Positions 22,780 through 31,432 of a stretch of 49,729 bases of DNA are shown here, one piece after another. The DNA comes from an uncultured Prevotella sp. (lineage in GTDB: Bacteria > Bacteroidota > Bacteroidia > Bacteroidales > Bacteroidaceae): contig UQWP01000018.1 of NCBI GenBank assembly GCA_900544825.1, positions 1 to 49,729 on the forward strand. The letters are read 5' to 3'. Below the pieces are notes generated by a model. It saw nothing but the letters and a program-made list of their open reading frames with translations, was not told the DNA's origin and did no database searches. A program made the position numbers and the translations under genes. Each line of letters opens with the position of its first letter. Positions within the stretch are counted from its first letter, which is position 1.

Positions 22780-25335
22780 ATGATGAAAAGAACGACTTCC
22801 CTTATACTGTGTCTTGTCTTGAGCATTTCCCTATTTGCTCAAAGCAGAGGTGTGACCTTTCAGGTGCATAACGAAACGCTTACTTCCGTGTTGAAGAAGA
22901 TTGAAAAGGCGGGCGAGAAGAATATCCTCTTTGCCTATCAGGCTACCGACCAATATCGCGTTACTGCCAATATCCAGGCTAAGCGACAGAAGGAAGCCCT
23001 GGAGATGGTGCTGCAAGGGAAACCTTTCTCCTTCGTAGAGCACAACACCTATTTTGCCGTTCAATACACGGGCAAGACAACCCGGGTGGAACAGATCAAG
23101 GGCAGGGTAGTGGATGAGCACCAGAAGCCTCTGCCTTTCGCCAACGTGGTGTTGATTTCCTCCGTCAGCAAGGCTTATGTGGCCGGTTGCGTAACGGCAG
23201 AGGATGGAAGTTTCGTGCTTCCTTATGCCGATAAGGATGTGGTGCTGAAGGTTTCTTTTGTGGGCTATAAGTCGCAGACCCTGGCCTGCAAGCCTACCAT
23301 GCACATCGGTCTGCATCCCGACACCCAGCAGCTGAAGGCGGTAACCATCAAGAGTACCCGCCCCAATGTGGTGTACAAGGACGGTGCCTTCACCACCTTG
23401 GTATCAGGTACCATCCTGGGCGAACTGGGCTCTGCCGAAGATATGATCAGCCAGTTGCCATTCGTTTCGGGCGAAGCGGGCAGTTGGGAAATCATCGGCC
23501 GTGGGGCGCCCGAGATTTATCTCAACGGCAGGAAACTGGAGAATCTGAACGAACTCAAGCGATTGAGCGCCAAGGATATTCTGAAGGCAGAAATCGTTAC
23601 CGTTCCCGGAGCACAGTATGGCTCCAAGACTAATGCCGTAATCCGTCTGCGTGCCGTTCGCAAGCGCGGACAGGGCTTGAGCGGAAGCCTTTATTCTGAA
23701 TATGTGCAGGGCCGTTATTCGCCTCATACTTATGATGATGTGCAGTTGAACTATCGTACGGGCGGACTCGATATCTTCGGCGAAGTGGGAGTGGGATTGA
23801 ATCGCTCGCACACCACCGCCCATTCCGAAACCCAGCTCCATACTACCAGCGACTGGGAATTCAACAGCCGTAGAACCACGAATGCCAATAGTGGAGACAT
23901 TCTCCTGAACACGGGATTCAACTATGAGATTTCCGAGAAGCAATCGCTGGGTATGCGCTATGAAACAACCAATATAATAGGTAACAACTACACCCACAGC
24001 TGGGGAGCTACCGATGTGTGGGAGGATGGCAAACTGACGGAAAGCATGGGCGTAGATCTGTTTTCGAAACGCAAGCCCCATTGGTCGCATAGCGTGAATG
24101 CCTATTATAATGGTGATTTCGGCAAATGGAACATCAATTTCAATGGCGACTTCTATAACAAGGTGAGTCAGAGGTCCCAGACGGCGATAAACGACGGACA
24201 GCTGGATGCGGAATCAGAGAGCAAGGTGAGGAGTAATCTCTATGCTGCCAAGCTGGTGGTGTCGGGACCATTGTGGAAGGGTAGGCTTTCCTTCGGAACG
24301 GAAGAGATGTTTACCAACCGCCACAACGACTTCACCCAGAGCGGCTTTTCTGCCGATGCCTTCAATCACATCCGTCAGTCTATCTATGCCGGATTCCTGG
24401 AGTATTATCTAAGTATCGGACGCATGAATTATGGTGCCGGTTTGCGATACGAATATCAGAAGACCGATTATTACGAGAAGGATGTGCTGCAGGCAGAACA
24501 GAGTCCCAGCTACAGGAATTGGATTCCCTTCCTATCCGTCGGCTACAGCAAGGATAATCTGAATCTTGCCTTCTCCTATCGTCTGAACAAGTACAGTCCT
24601 ATCTACGTCATGCTTCAGAGCAGCATCGACTACGAAAGCAAGTACGAGTACAAGTCCGGTGACCCTCATCTCAAACCTCAGAAGCAGCACAGCTTCAATC
24701 TCTCGGGCAATTACAAGTGGCTGTCGTTCATGGCTTACTACAACTATGTACTTGATATGTACATGACCTGGTATAAGCCTTACGACGAGGTGAATCATCC
24801 GAGTGTGCTTTTGGAGACGATGGCTTCGGTACCTCATTCCTACTATTGTGGAGCCAATATCCGTGTGGCGCCTTCGTTTGGAATCTGGTATCCTAACCTC
24901 ACGGCGAGTGTCTACTACAGTCATGATAATGTAGATCATCTCAATATTCCCAAGTTTGGCAAAAACCAGCCTCAGTTTACATTCAGCATGAACAACAATC
25001 TGAGGCTTCCCCACCGATGGTTCATGAATCTTTCGGGCAATGTCAGCACGAATGCAGAGATGGGACACGGAAGAAAGAAATGTATGGGCAACATGCAGTT
25101 CCGGGTTTCCAAGAATTTCATGAAGAATGATGCCCTTAAGATGGTGTTTGTATTGCAAGACCTCTTGCATACAGGATATTATTATTTCGAGGCAAACGGC
25201 ACGCAGTCGCATCGCACGTTAACCCGATACGCAGATAATCAGAAAGTTGGCATCTGTGTGAAATACACATTCAATGCAACGAGAAATAAATATAAAGGTA
25301 GTGGCGCAGGACAGAGCGAAAGACAACGACTTTAA
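22780..25335 (+). CDS. STN-domain outer-membrane receptor with TonB plug and beta-barrel (receptor 1)
   Basis: About 851 aa. Signal peptide MMKRTTSLILCLVLSISLFAQ, an STN signalling domain (about 22-95, VTFQVHNETLTSVLKKIEKAGEKNILFAY), a carboxypeptidase-regulatory-like beta sandwich (about 105-185, IKGRVVDEHQKPLPFANVVL), a plug, and an outer-membrane barrel of the OMP_b-brl_3 kind. The STN domain normally touches a FecR-type anti-sigma in the periplasm, and both sigma and FecR genes follow directly. The gene overlaps the sigma gene by 62 bp. ATGs at 22780 and 22783 are equivalent, and the longer upstream frame is non-coding. The ligand is unknown. Confidence 0.88.
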   Translation: MMKRTTSLILCLVLSISLFAQSRGVTFQVHNETLTSVLKKIEKAGEKNILFAYQATDQYRVTANIQAKRQKEALEMVLQGKPFSFVEHNTYFAVQYTGKTTRVEQIKGRVVDEHQKPLPFANVVLISSVSKAYVAGCVTAEDGSFVLPYADKDVVLKVSFVGYKSQTLACKPTMHIGLHPDTQQLKAVTIKSTRPNVVYKDGAFTTLVSGTILGELGSAEDMISQLPFVSGEAGSWEIIGRGAPEIYLNGRKLENLNELKRLSAKDILKAEIVTVPGAQYGSKTNAVIRLRAVRKRGQGLSGSLYSEYVQGRYSPHTYDDVQLNYRTGGLDIFGEVGVGLNRSHTTAHSETQLHTTSDWEFNSRRTTNANSGDILLNTGFNYEISEKQSLGMRYETTNIIGNNYTHSWGATDVWEDGKLTESMGVDLFSKRKPHWSHSVNAYYNGDFGKWNINFNGDFYNKVSQRSQTAINDGQLDAESESKVRSNLYAAKLVVSGPLWKGRLSFGTEEMFTNRHNDFTQSGFSADAFNHIRQSIYAGFLEYYLSIGRMNYGAGLRYEYQKTDYYEKDVLQAEQSPSYRNWIPFLSVGYSKDNLNLAFSYRLNKYSPIYVMLQSSIDYESKYEYKSGDPHLKPQKQHSFNLSGNYKWLSFMAYYNYVLDMYMTWYKPYDEVNHPSVLLETMASVPHSYYCGANIRVAPSFGIWYPNLTASVYYSHDNVDHLNIPKFGKNQPQFTFSMNNNLRLPHRWFMNLSGNVSTNAEMGHGRKKCMGNMQFRVSKNFMKNDALKMVFVLQDLLHTGYYYFEANGTQSHRTLTRYADNQKVGICVKYTFNATRNKYKGSGAGQSERQRL

Positions 25336-25816
25336 GCAGCTATTCCTGGAAATGTATCCTCGATTGGTGCGTTATGCCGTGTCCCTTTTGGGAGACGGCA
25401 ACGAGGCCCGTGACGTTGTGGGAGATGTTTTCGAGAAGGCGTGGAACCAATTCTCCTCCTTGCAGATGGAAACAAGGAGGAGCTGGCTCTATGCATCGGT
25501 GAGAAATGCCTGCCTCAACTGGCTCAAGCACCAGCAGGTAGAACAGACCAACGTGGAGGCGCTGATAGAGGCCACCCGGTATGATATGAGTACCCAGTAT
25601 GAGGAGCACGAGTGCCTGCTGCAACAGGCGGAGCAGATAGCGAGGGAGCTGAAGGAACCCACCTGTACGATTCTCCGCCTCTGCTATTTCGAGCATCTCA
25701 CCTATCAGCAGGCAGCCGACAGGCTGGGCATCAGTCCCAACACCGTGAAGAAGCATATTTCCAAGGCACTCGCCATCTTGCGCGAGCGAATGAAGCATAC
25801 AAACATAGAGAATTAG
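25274..25816 (+). CDS. ECF RNA polymerase sigma factor (sigma A of receptor 1 system)
   Basis: 180 aa. Region 2 (FKQLFLEMYPRLVRYAVSLLGDGNEARDVVGDVFEKAW) and region 4 (ELKEPTCTILRLCYFEHLTYQQAADRLGISPNTVKKHISKAL) are both complete, as in Bacteroidetes FecI-like factors. It should direct transcription of a receptor-linked regulon when released by its anti-sigma. The start overlaps the receptor gene; a GTG at 25301 is the alternative start and would shorten the overlap. It is useful as a full-length comparison for the shortened sigma at 32094-32480. Confidence 0.92.
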   Translation: MQREINIKVVAQDRAKDNDFKQLFLEMYPRLVRYAVSLLGDGNEARDVVGDVFEKAWNQFSSLQMETRRSWLYASVRNACLNWLKHQQVEQTNVEALIEATRYDMSTQYEEHECLLQQAEQIARELKEPTCTILRLCYFEHLTYQQAADRLGISPNTVKKHISKALAILRERMKHTNIEN

Positions 25817-25820
25817 GAGG
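25815..25820 (+). promoter_or_regulatory. Perfect Shine-Dalgarno AGGAGG before the FecR gene
   Basis: AGGAGG, partly within the sigma stop region, 7 nt before the ATG at 25828. Strong Shine-Dalgarno sites are uncommon in this phylum, and this one decides the start. Confidence 0.75.
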
Positions 25821-25827
25821 AAAAATC

Positions 25828-26928
25828 ATGAATAAGAATCAAGATCAAGAACTGGATTATAGAAAGGATTCTGTATCAGAAAATGTTTCTGAGAAAGCTT
25901 CAGGAAATGTTTCTGATGCCCGGCTTTCCCAGATATTCGGGGAAGCCTTGGGCGATGAGCCTTTGAAGGAAGAAACGCTGGCGGCTTGGGAAGCTTTCGA
26001 GAAGAAGCATATTTCTTCTGAGGAGGAACATCTACAGAAGGCAGAAGATGAATTGGCTGAGAAAAAGATAGAGGATGAAATTGGAAGAGAAAATGGAAAC
26101 GAAATCGGAAGTGAATCTTCTTCCAGAAAGGTTTCTAAAGCCCGAATCCTGGCTTGGATTACTGCCTCAGTTGCAGTAGCGGCAAGCCTCTTCCTTTTTA
26201 TATTCCGCTCATCTCAGGAGATTTCTCAACCTACGGAGTTCTCCATGGAGCTTTTCTCGGAGGTCACTTCTCCCAAGCAGGTGGAGCAGACCCTGAGCGA
26301 TGGCTATTGCGTGGTTTCTACCCCGGCAGCAACCACCACATTGGTAACGCTGAGCGATGGCACCAGGGTGATGCTCAACGCCAATTCTACGCTCGAATAT
26401 CCTGCATCTTTCGATGATGCAGAAGTCCGGGAAGTCCGTCTGAAGGGCGAGGCTCATTTCGAGGTAACCAAGAATCCTCATCGTCCTTTTGTGGTAAAGG
26501 CGGGCGAGATGCAGACGCAGGTATTAGGTACCATATTCGATGTGAAAGCCTATCGCAAGGATGCCCCAAAGGTTACGCTGATGCAGGGCAAGGTGAAGGT
26601 GAGCAATGCCGATACGGAGATAGAGATGCGCCCGGGGCAGACCGCCACGCTCCAGGCGGATAAGATAGTGGTGTCTAAGGCTTCCCCTTCAGCCTCCGAT
26701 TGGCTGGAAGGCGATTTTGATATGGATCAGGTTACGCTGGCAGAGGCGATGAGCGACATCGGAGCCTGGTACAACAAGACCGTAGTCTTCCAATCTCAGG
26801 CGAATATGGGTAAGCTCATCCACTTCCGCTTCTCCCGCAGGGCAAGCCTGCAGGAAATCATCACGGCGCTGAACGAGATGGGTGTGGCAAAAGTCAGAAT
26901 AGAAAAGGGCAAGATCATGGTGCTTTGA
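25828..26928 (+). CDS. FecR-type anti-sigma factor
   Basis: 366 aa. A cytosolic N-terminus (about 1-108, acidic and Ser-rich), one membrane helix (about 109-128, ILAWITASVAVAASLFLFIF), a periplasmic FecR domain (about 180-275, TLVTLSDGTRVMLNANSTLEYP ... GEAHFEVTKNPHRPFVV) and a C-terminal DUF4974-like domain. It should hold the ECF factor inactive until receptor 1 signals through its STN domain. The N-terminus has imperfect repeats (SVSENVSEKASGNVS, EIGRENGNEIGSES). It is the third gene of a receptor-sigma-FecR operon, a less common order, since sigma and FecR usually come first. Confidence 0.9.
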   Translation: MNKNQDQELDYRKDSVSENVSEKASGNVSDARLSQIFGEALGDEPLKEETLAAWEAFEKKHISSEEEHLQKAEDELAEKKIEDEIGRENGNEIGSESSSRKVSKARILAWITASVAVAASLFLFIFRSSQEISQPTEFSMELFSEVTSPKQVEQTLSDGYCVVSTPAATTTLVTLSDGTRVMLNANSTLEYPASFDDAEVREVRLKGEAHFEVTKNPHRPFVVKAGEMQTQVLGTIFDVKAYRKDAPKVTLMQGKVKVSNADTEIEMRPGQTATLQADKIVVSKASPSASDWLEGDFDMDQVTLAEAMSDIGAWYNKTVVFQSQANMGKLIHFRFSRRASLQEIITALNEMGVAKVRIEKGKIMVL

Positions 26929-27199
26929 GCCATGGTCTTGCCTATTCCTGTTCCTGTTCCTATTCCATCAAAATCGATTCCTACAATCGGCTGCAAATGT
27001 AGAAAGTTTCCTTCTAAAAAGGAAAGAAATCGGGAATTATTTCCTTTTAAAAAGGAAAGTTATCTGTTTTTGTCTAATTCTTGCGGTTTCAGCTACATGC
27101 ATAATCGAAGAGAGTATTTAAGTGGAAAAGCAAATGGATTGGGCTTGCCTTCTAGAGAAGAGGGGATTTCCCTGCGGGCTGCGTTCCAGTTACCCTGCT
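26929..27199. other. Gene-free stretch after the FecR gene
   Basis: No coding sequence is supported. It holds a TTCCTG-type simple repeat (26944-26965), a minus-strand TACATTTG box (26993-27000) and two 20-bp palindromes (27007-27059, listed separately). An 89-codon frame through it is repetitive and I do not regard it as a gene. Confidence 0.5.
27007..27059. repeat. Two 20-bp palindromes with 33-bp period (possible orphan operator)
   Basis: TTTCCTTCTAAAAAGGAAAG (27007-27026) and TTTCCTTTTAAAAAGGAAAG (27040-27059) differ by one base and repeat at 33 bp. The same 33-bp spacing is used by the three palindromes before the AAA_14 gene. A minus-strand -7 match (26993-27000) lies 6 bp beyond, but no gene follows it on that strand. 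Confidence 0.65.
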
Positions 27200-27390
27200 A
27201 AATCTTCCAGATTCCAGTTCTTCCAATTAATTTTAAGAGGGTATGCATCTTTCGCTTGTCCGTCTGCTTTACTTTTTTATATTGTGTAACATATTGATTA
27301 TTAATTAATTATATATATAATATATATAAAAATGAGGGTAGGAGGGATATGCTGAAAAATTAATTGGAAGAACTGGAATCTGGAAGATTT
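27200..27390. repeat. Hairpin element E1 (191 bp, 35-bp perfect inverted arms)
   Basis: Arms 27200-27234 and 27356-27390 are perfect reverse complements. The 121-bp centre has AAGAGGGTATGCAT, a pyrimidine-rich stretch, TGTAAC, TGATTATTAATTAATTATA and alternating TA runs. The arms consist of CCAGATTCCAGTTCTTCCA-type direct repeats. It encodes nothing. Confidence 0.85.
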
Positions 27391-27465
27391 TCTAATTTGC
27401 TTTCTTCTAAAAGGCTTATTATCAGATAGTTAATGCAAAAAGTGGCGTTCCAGTTAATTGGAAAG

Positions 27466-27657
27466 AATCTCAGTCTCAGTCTCTCAGTTAAAAAATAAGG
27501 GGGTATCATTCCCCCCTTTTTTCTATTCCTCTTCTTTCTTCTGTTTTGTAACTTACTGATTATTAATTAATTATATATAAATATATAATATATATATAAG
27601 AATAAAAGAAAAAGAGAGGGTACTTGAAAAATAACTGAGACAACTGAGACTGAGATT
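27466..27657. repeat. Hairpin element E2 (192 bp, about 25-bp inverted arms)
   Basis: Arms 27466-27490 and 27632-27657 pair with one small bulge and are built of CTCAGT repeats, unrelated to the E1 arms. The centre repeats the E1 order (AAGGGGGTATCAT, pyrimidine tract, TGTAAC, TGATTATTAATTAATTATA, TA runs) and includes a G5/C6 hairpin with a T6 tail (27497-27522) that could end transcription. It lies 75 bp from E1 in the same orientation. Confidence 0.85.
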
Positions 27658-27816
27658 TTTGATGCCTTTAGCTGAAATCAAAAACAATCCTAAATCCCTA
27701 TCAAGCAGATGTTTATGTGGATGGTATTCGTGCGTCTAAGTTTGTCACCATCTTCTCATAATCAGAAAAATGAAAATATTTCTTCCAAAAAAGGGGCGTT
27801 TTTTGGATTTTATTTG

Positions 27817-27824
27817 TATCTTTG
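27817..27824 (+). promoter_or_regulatory. -7 box (TATCTTTG) of the TPR gene
   Basis: A full match 62 bp upstream of the ATG. No -33 TTTG lies at 19-21 nt. Confidence 0.5.
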
Positions 27825-27885
27825 CCCTGTCGTTTGGTACGATTTCAACAATAAACAATTCAAAACCTTAAAAAATAGTTGGATT

Positions 27886-28758
27886 ATGAACATATTTAAA
27901 AAGCTATTTGGTGGCCAAAAGACTACTGAGGAAGTGAAACAGGAGAAGGAAAAAGACTTCGACATGGTGAAATATGATGGTGTTCGTGCTCTCCGCATGC
28001 ATCAATTTGACCTTGCAGCCAAGTCTTTGGAACACGCTCTGCAGCTGAATGCCGATGATTTGGAATGCCGCGACTATCTCTCGCAGGCTTACATCTCGCT
28101 TGGCGACATGCAGAAGGCTTACGCCCAGTTGCAGAAAATCTCGGAGGCACAGACTGATAACATAGCTGTATTGCTGCGTATGGCGGATGTGGCGTATATG
28201 ATGGAGGATTATATCGCCATGACGGATGTGTGCGATAAGGCTCTGCAGCTGGATGCTGAGAATGTAGAGACGTATTTCTTCTATGCCAGAGCCTGCAAAG
28301 GACTGGGCGATGCACCCCGTGCCGTGTCGATGCTGACAGAGGCGATAGGCAAGCGTGAGGATTTCTATGCCGCCCGATTGCTTCGTGGCAGCATCCTGTT
28401 GGATCAGGCTCAGCTTTCCGAGGCAGAACTCGATGCAACTTTCCTCTATGAGCATATTCCGGGCAACGAGGATGTGCTGTTGCTGAAGGCGCGTGTAGAG
28501 AAGGCGCAGGGAAAGATGGAGGAGGCTGAACAGACCTACGGTAAGGTGATGGAGATAAATCCTTTCTCTATTGATGCGTATCGCGAGCGCAGCGAGGTTC
28601 GCAGAAGTCTGGGTGATAGTGCCGGTGCTGCCGAGGATGAGGCTGCAGCCAAGGAAATGGGTGCCGAAATTCCGGAATCATCAGAGGGAATAGAGCAGAA
28701 AATAAAGGAAAAAATGCAGCAGATGGACCCCTATAAGGTTTTCCATAACGAATACTGA
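27886..28758 (+). CDS. TPR-repeat protein
   Basis: 290 aa, cytosolic (no signal peptide). After a basic lead-in (MNIFKKLFGGQKTTEE) come about six 34-residue tetratricopeptide units recognisable by the pattern A-x-x-LE-x-A-L-x-L (for example AAKSLEHALQLNADD, MTDVCDKALQLDAENVETYFFYARACKGLGD, EEAEQTYGKVMEINPFSIDAYRERSEVRRSLGD). TPR arrays bind partner proteins, and no enzyme domain is visible. The start at 27886 follows a -7 box. An upstream in-frame extension (to 27709) crosses the promoter and is rejected. It has no evident functional link to its neighbours. Confidence 0.85.
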   Translation: MNIFKKLFGGQKTTEEVKQEKEKDFDMVKYDGVRALRMHQFDLAAKSLEHALQLNADDLECRDYLSQAYISLGDMQKAYAQLQKISEAQTDNIAVLLRMADVAYMMEDYIAMTDVCDKALQLDAENVETYFFYARACKGLGDAPRAVSMLTEAIGKREDFYAARLLRGSILLDQAQLSEAELDATFLYEHIPGNEDVLLLKARVEKAQGKMEEAEQTYGKVMEINPFSIDAYRERSEVRRSLGDSAGAAEDEAAAKEMGAEIPESSEGIEQKIKEKMQQMDPYKVFHNEY

Positions 28759-28771
28759 ATAATAGAATTTC

Positions 28772-28822
28772 ATCTTTCTAACTGGAAAAAAATATTTTCC
28801 CAGTTAGAAAGATTATTTTTTA
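28772..28822. terminator. Bidirectional intrinsic terminator
   Basis: A 14-bp perfect stem (28772-28785 with 28800-28813) extended by A/T pairs, with a T6 tail on the plus strand and an A-rich opposite flank. It is shared by the TPR gene and the convergent receptor 2 gene. Confidence 0.8.
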
Positions 28823-28840
28823 TAACTACAAGTCGTTGTT

Positions 28841-31411
28841 TTATCTGATACCATTATCTCTATCGCTATTGTTCAGCTTACGGCTGCCTGTATGGTATCT
28901 GCGGCCATGGCTGAAGTTGAAGCTGGCAGCAAAGACAAGCATGTTGCCCTGGTCAGCAAGGCGTACCTTGTTCTTCTGCTGCACATACTTGTTGAAAAGT
29001 TCATCCTTATACACGCAGCCATGAGGATAGAATACGAATAATCCGAGAACGCCAAACTGCCAGTTCTTATAACTGTAGGTTACGGCAAGATTGGAGGTTG
29101 GCTCTCCGCCGTTTGTCTTTTCTCCCCAAAAACTCTTTTCCACCTTATAGGCACCATAGCCAATGTTCCAATTGCCCGTCATGTACCGAATTTCTGCTCC
29201 ATAACTGAAGTAATTGAACTCGTGGGAATAATCCAAACCCTTTGTCTTGACATTCTGATACTCGCACATAAGGTTCAAATCCAGATGATCTTTGATGAGG
29301 TGAACTTCTGGAGTCAACAGCAGGTGCTTGTAATCATGACTCTTCTGATTCTCCGGTTTGCTCACAAAGAGATAAGAGCCATCCTCCCGCTTTTCGGGCA
29401 AGATAGAAGTAGCTATAGGCTTGTCGTAATACGTCCAGTTTCCCTCCAGGTACACAGACATCAGCGGAATGTTCCAGGAAGCCGACAAGGTGTTGTTGTA
29501 GCCGGTAAATGGCTTCAGACCGCTATTGCCGTCACGCGCCTCAAAGCTGTTGGAATATTGGCGCAACTCGCTCAAGTCGGAAAGGCTTGGGATGTCTGAC
29601 GTGATTTTGCTGCTCCATTTAAAACTCAGACGGTCGCTAGCCTTTGCCTGTAAAGTTACCTGTGGTCGAAACAGCCATTTGCTGTATCCGTTCTCCCCCT
29701 GATGGATGGAAGACCTGGTTGCACCAACTCCCACCTGATAACTGAACCACTTCTGCTGTCCCTGTAGCTGGGTGAAAAGATAGAGATTGCTGTACTTCAA
29801 TTCCGTATCAGCATTACTGCTTCCCACATAGATGTTATCTGTGTGGCTGATATTATATTGTCCACCTACCGATAAAGCCATCTGTTTCCAGTTCTTGCTG
29901 TATGTTCCTTCGCCAATAAGAGAGCGCTTTCTACCAGTTGCATCATAACTGTAATCGGTCAGCGGAGCGTTCTTTACAGATTCATCCGGCGATTTGTTGA
30001 ACGTATATTCCCTCATACGATACTGGTAATCTGTGCCGATGTAAGTACCCACCAGGTTCAGAGCCAGGTTCTGGTCATGGGGCATGTTGAGCGAATAATA
30101 AATGTCCAGAGATGGAATTTGCTCCAGCATTTTTCTGTTGTTTTGCAGATATTGATTTGCCTTGCCGCTTTCCTGATAAAGCTGGTTCATGCCTCTCACA
30201 GGACTGTTGTGATTGTAGAAATTCAACCGTACATTCAATGTATATTTGTCTGGCTCACTAAGATTATAACCCAACTGTACATTATTGGTGGTGTATAGGA
30301 ACGGAGAATCATAACCTAAATAATTGCGATGTAGAGTTTCTCCTGTGGGCAGATGATAAGTACCGAGACTCTCATAGCTTCGTTCCTCTACCGAGCGATA
30401 GGAGAAACTGTAGTTGATGCTGAATTCCGATTTCTTCACATTGTATTTGAAATAACCGTCGCTATTATTGAAACCAGCCTTGGTGCCTTGCATCGTAGAG
30501 ACTCCACCCACATAACCGGCATAGCGTCGGCGGACCTGGTAGTTGATGACTGCATCCAGATTGCTGTCTCCATATTTGAGTCCTGGAACATTGATGAATT
30601 CCACCTTTGTAACTTCATCCGGCTGCAAAGCCAATACATCTTGCATGCTAGCCTTGACATCGTTGATGCGTATTTGCACATCTCCGCCCTTTAATGACTG
30701 AACTTTGCGTTCTGCTCGATTTACGATAATGGTAGGCAAAGACAAGTTGTCCAACAGATCATAACCATTGGAAGCCGTTTTCACCTGCTCTTTTGTAGGG
30801 AAGATGATTTGTCTATCTACTTTTTCTACAACCCTTGCGGCTTCAACGGTCACCCCTTTCAACAGGTATGAATTCGCCTGCATCCTCACATTTCCGATAC
30901 GGGCAATAGGTACCAGCTTGCAAATCGTCTTATAGCCTACAAACGAAACCTTCATGAGGGCCTGCTTCTGCTGGCAGGGGATGACGAAATCGCCATTGGC
31001 GTTGCTCACGCCTCCACAGAGAAAGGAGGAATCCTTCGGGTTGAGCAGCTGGATATTGGCGAATTCTACAGGAAGATTGTGATTGTCTATCAGTCTGCCT
31101 ATCAGCTTGCGCTCGCTCTTGCGTATGCACTCCACGGTGATGAGGCTGTCGCCCACGGTCATCTTCATCGGATAGAAACCGATTACCTTACGGATGGCAT
31201 CGGGAATATTGGTAGTCTTCACGTTCTGGGTAACTGTGAAATCCTCCAGTTCGTTGTAGATGGAACTGATTTTGTAGCGCTTGGAAGCCTTGTCGAGGTC
31301 GATGAGGACGTCCGACATGCTGCGGTTGTGATAGTTGCGCTGGATGTGCTGTGCGCTCATCGCCAGGGCGAACGTGCACAGCAGGAATATGATGGCTGAA
31401 AATTTTCTCAT
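28841..31411 (-). CDS. STN-domain outer-membrane receptor (receptor 2)
   Basis: 856 aa. Signal peptide (1-20), STN domain (about 21-95, RNYHNRSMSDVLIDLDKASKRYKISSIY), carboxypeptidase-regulatory-like sandwich (about 100-178), plug (about 180-290) and a barrel of the OMP_b-brl_3 kind. The first 179 or so residues match receptor 3 (34135-36681) except at the very end, whereas the plug and barrel are unrelated at the residue level. It follows sigma and anti-sigma genes on the minus strand (21-bp gap), so it should signal inward through them. The ligand is unknown. It ends at a shared terminator. Confidence 0.88.
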   Translation of the reverse strand: MRKFSAIIFLLCTFALAMSAQHIQRNYHNRSMSDVLIDLDKASKRYKISSIYNELEDFTVTQNVKTTNIPDAIRKVIGFYPMKMTVGDSLITVECIRKSERKLIGRLIDNHNLPVEFANIQLLNPKDSSFLCGGVSNANGDFVIPCQQKQALMKVSFVGYKTICKLVPIARIGNVRMQANSYLLKGVTVEAARVVEKVDRQIIFPTKEQVKTASNGYDLLDNLSLPTIIVNRAERKVQSLKGGDVQIRINDVKASMQDVLALQPDEVTKVEFINVPGLKYGDSNLDAVINYQVRRRYAGYVGGVSTMQGTKAGFNNSDGYFKYNVKKSEFSINYSFSYRSVEERSYESLGTYHLPTGETLHRNYLGYDSPFLYTTNNVQLGYNLSEPDKYTLNVRLNFYNHNSPVRGMNQLYQESGKANQYLQNNRKMLEQIPSLDIYYSLNMPHDQNLALNLVGTYIGTDYQYRMREYTFNKSPDESVKNAPLTDYSYDATGRKRSLIGEGTYSKNWKQMALSVGGQYNISHTDNIYVGSSNADTELKYSNLYLFTQLQGQQKWFSYQVGVGATRSSIHQGENGYSKWLFRPQVTLQAKASDRLSFKWSSKITSDIPSLSDLSELRQYSNSFEARDGNSGLKPFTGYNNTLSASWNIPLMSVYLEGNWTYYDKPIATSILPEKREDGSYLFVSKPENQKSHDYKHLLLTPEVHLIKDHLDLNLMCEYQNVKTKGLDYSHEFNYFSYGAEIRYMTGNWNIGYGAYKVEKSFWGEKTNGGEPTSNLAVTYSYKNWQFGVLGLFVFYPHGCVYKDELFNKYVQQKNKVRLADQGNMLVFAASFNFSHGRRYHTGSRKLNNSDRDNGIR

Positions 31412-31432
31412 AATGATGTTGCTTTTTATTTG

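Noticed and set aside
26932..27201. 89-codon frame after the FecR gene
   Set aside because: Its translation begins with a Pro-Val-Ile repeat and reads through two palindromes. No start context or family.
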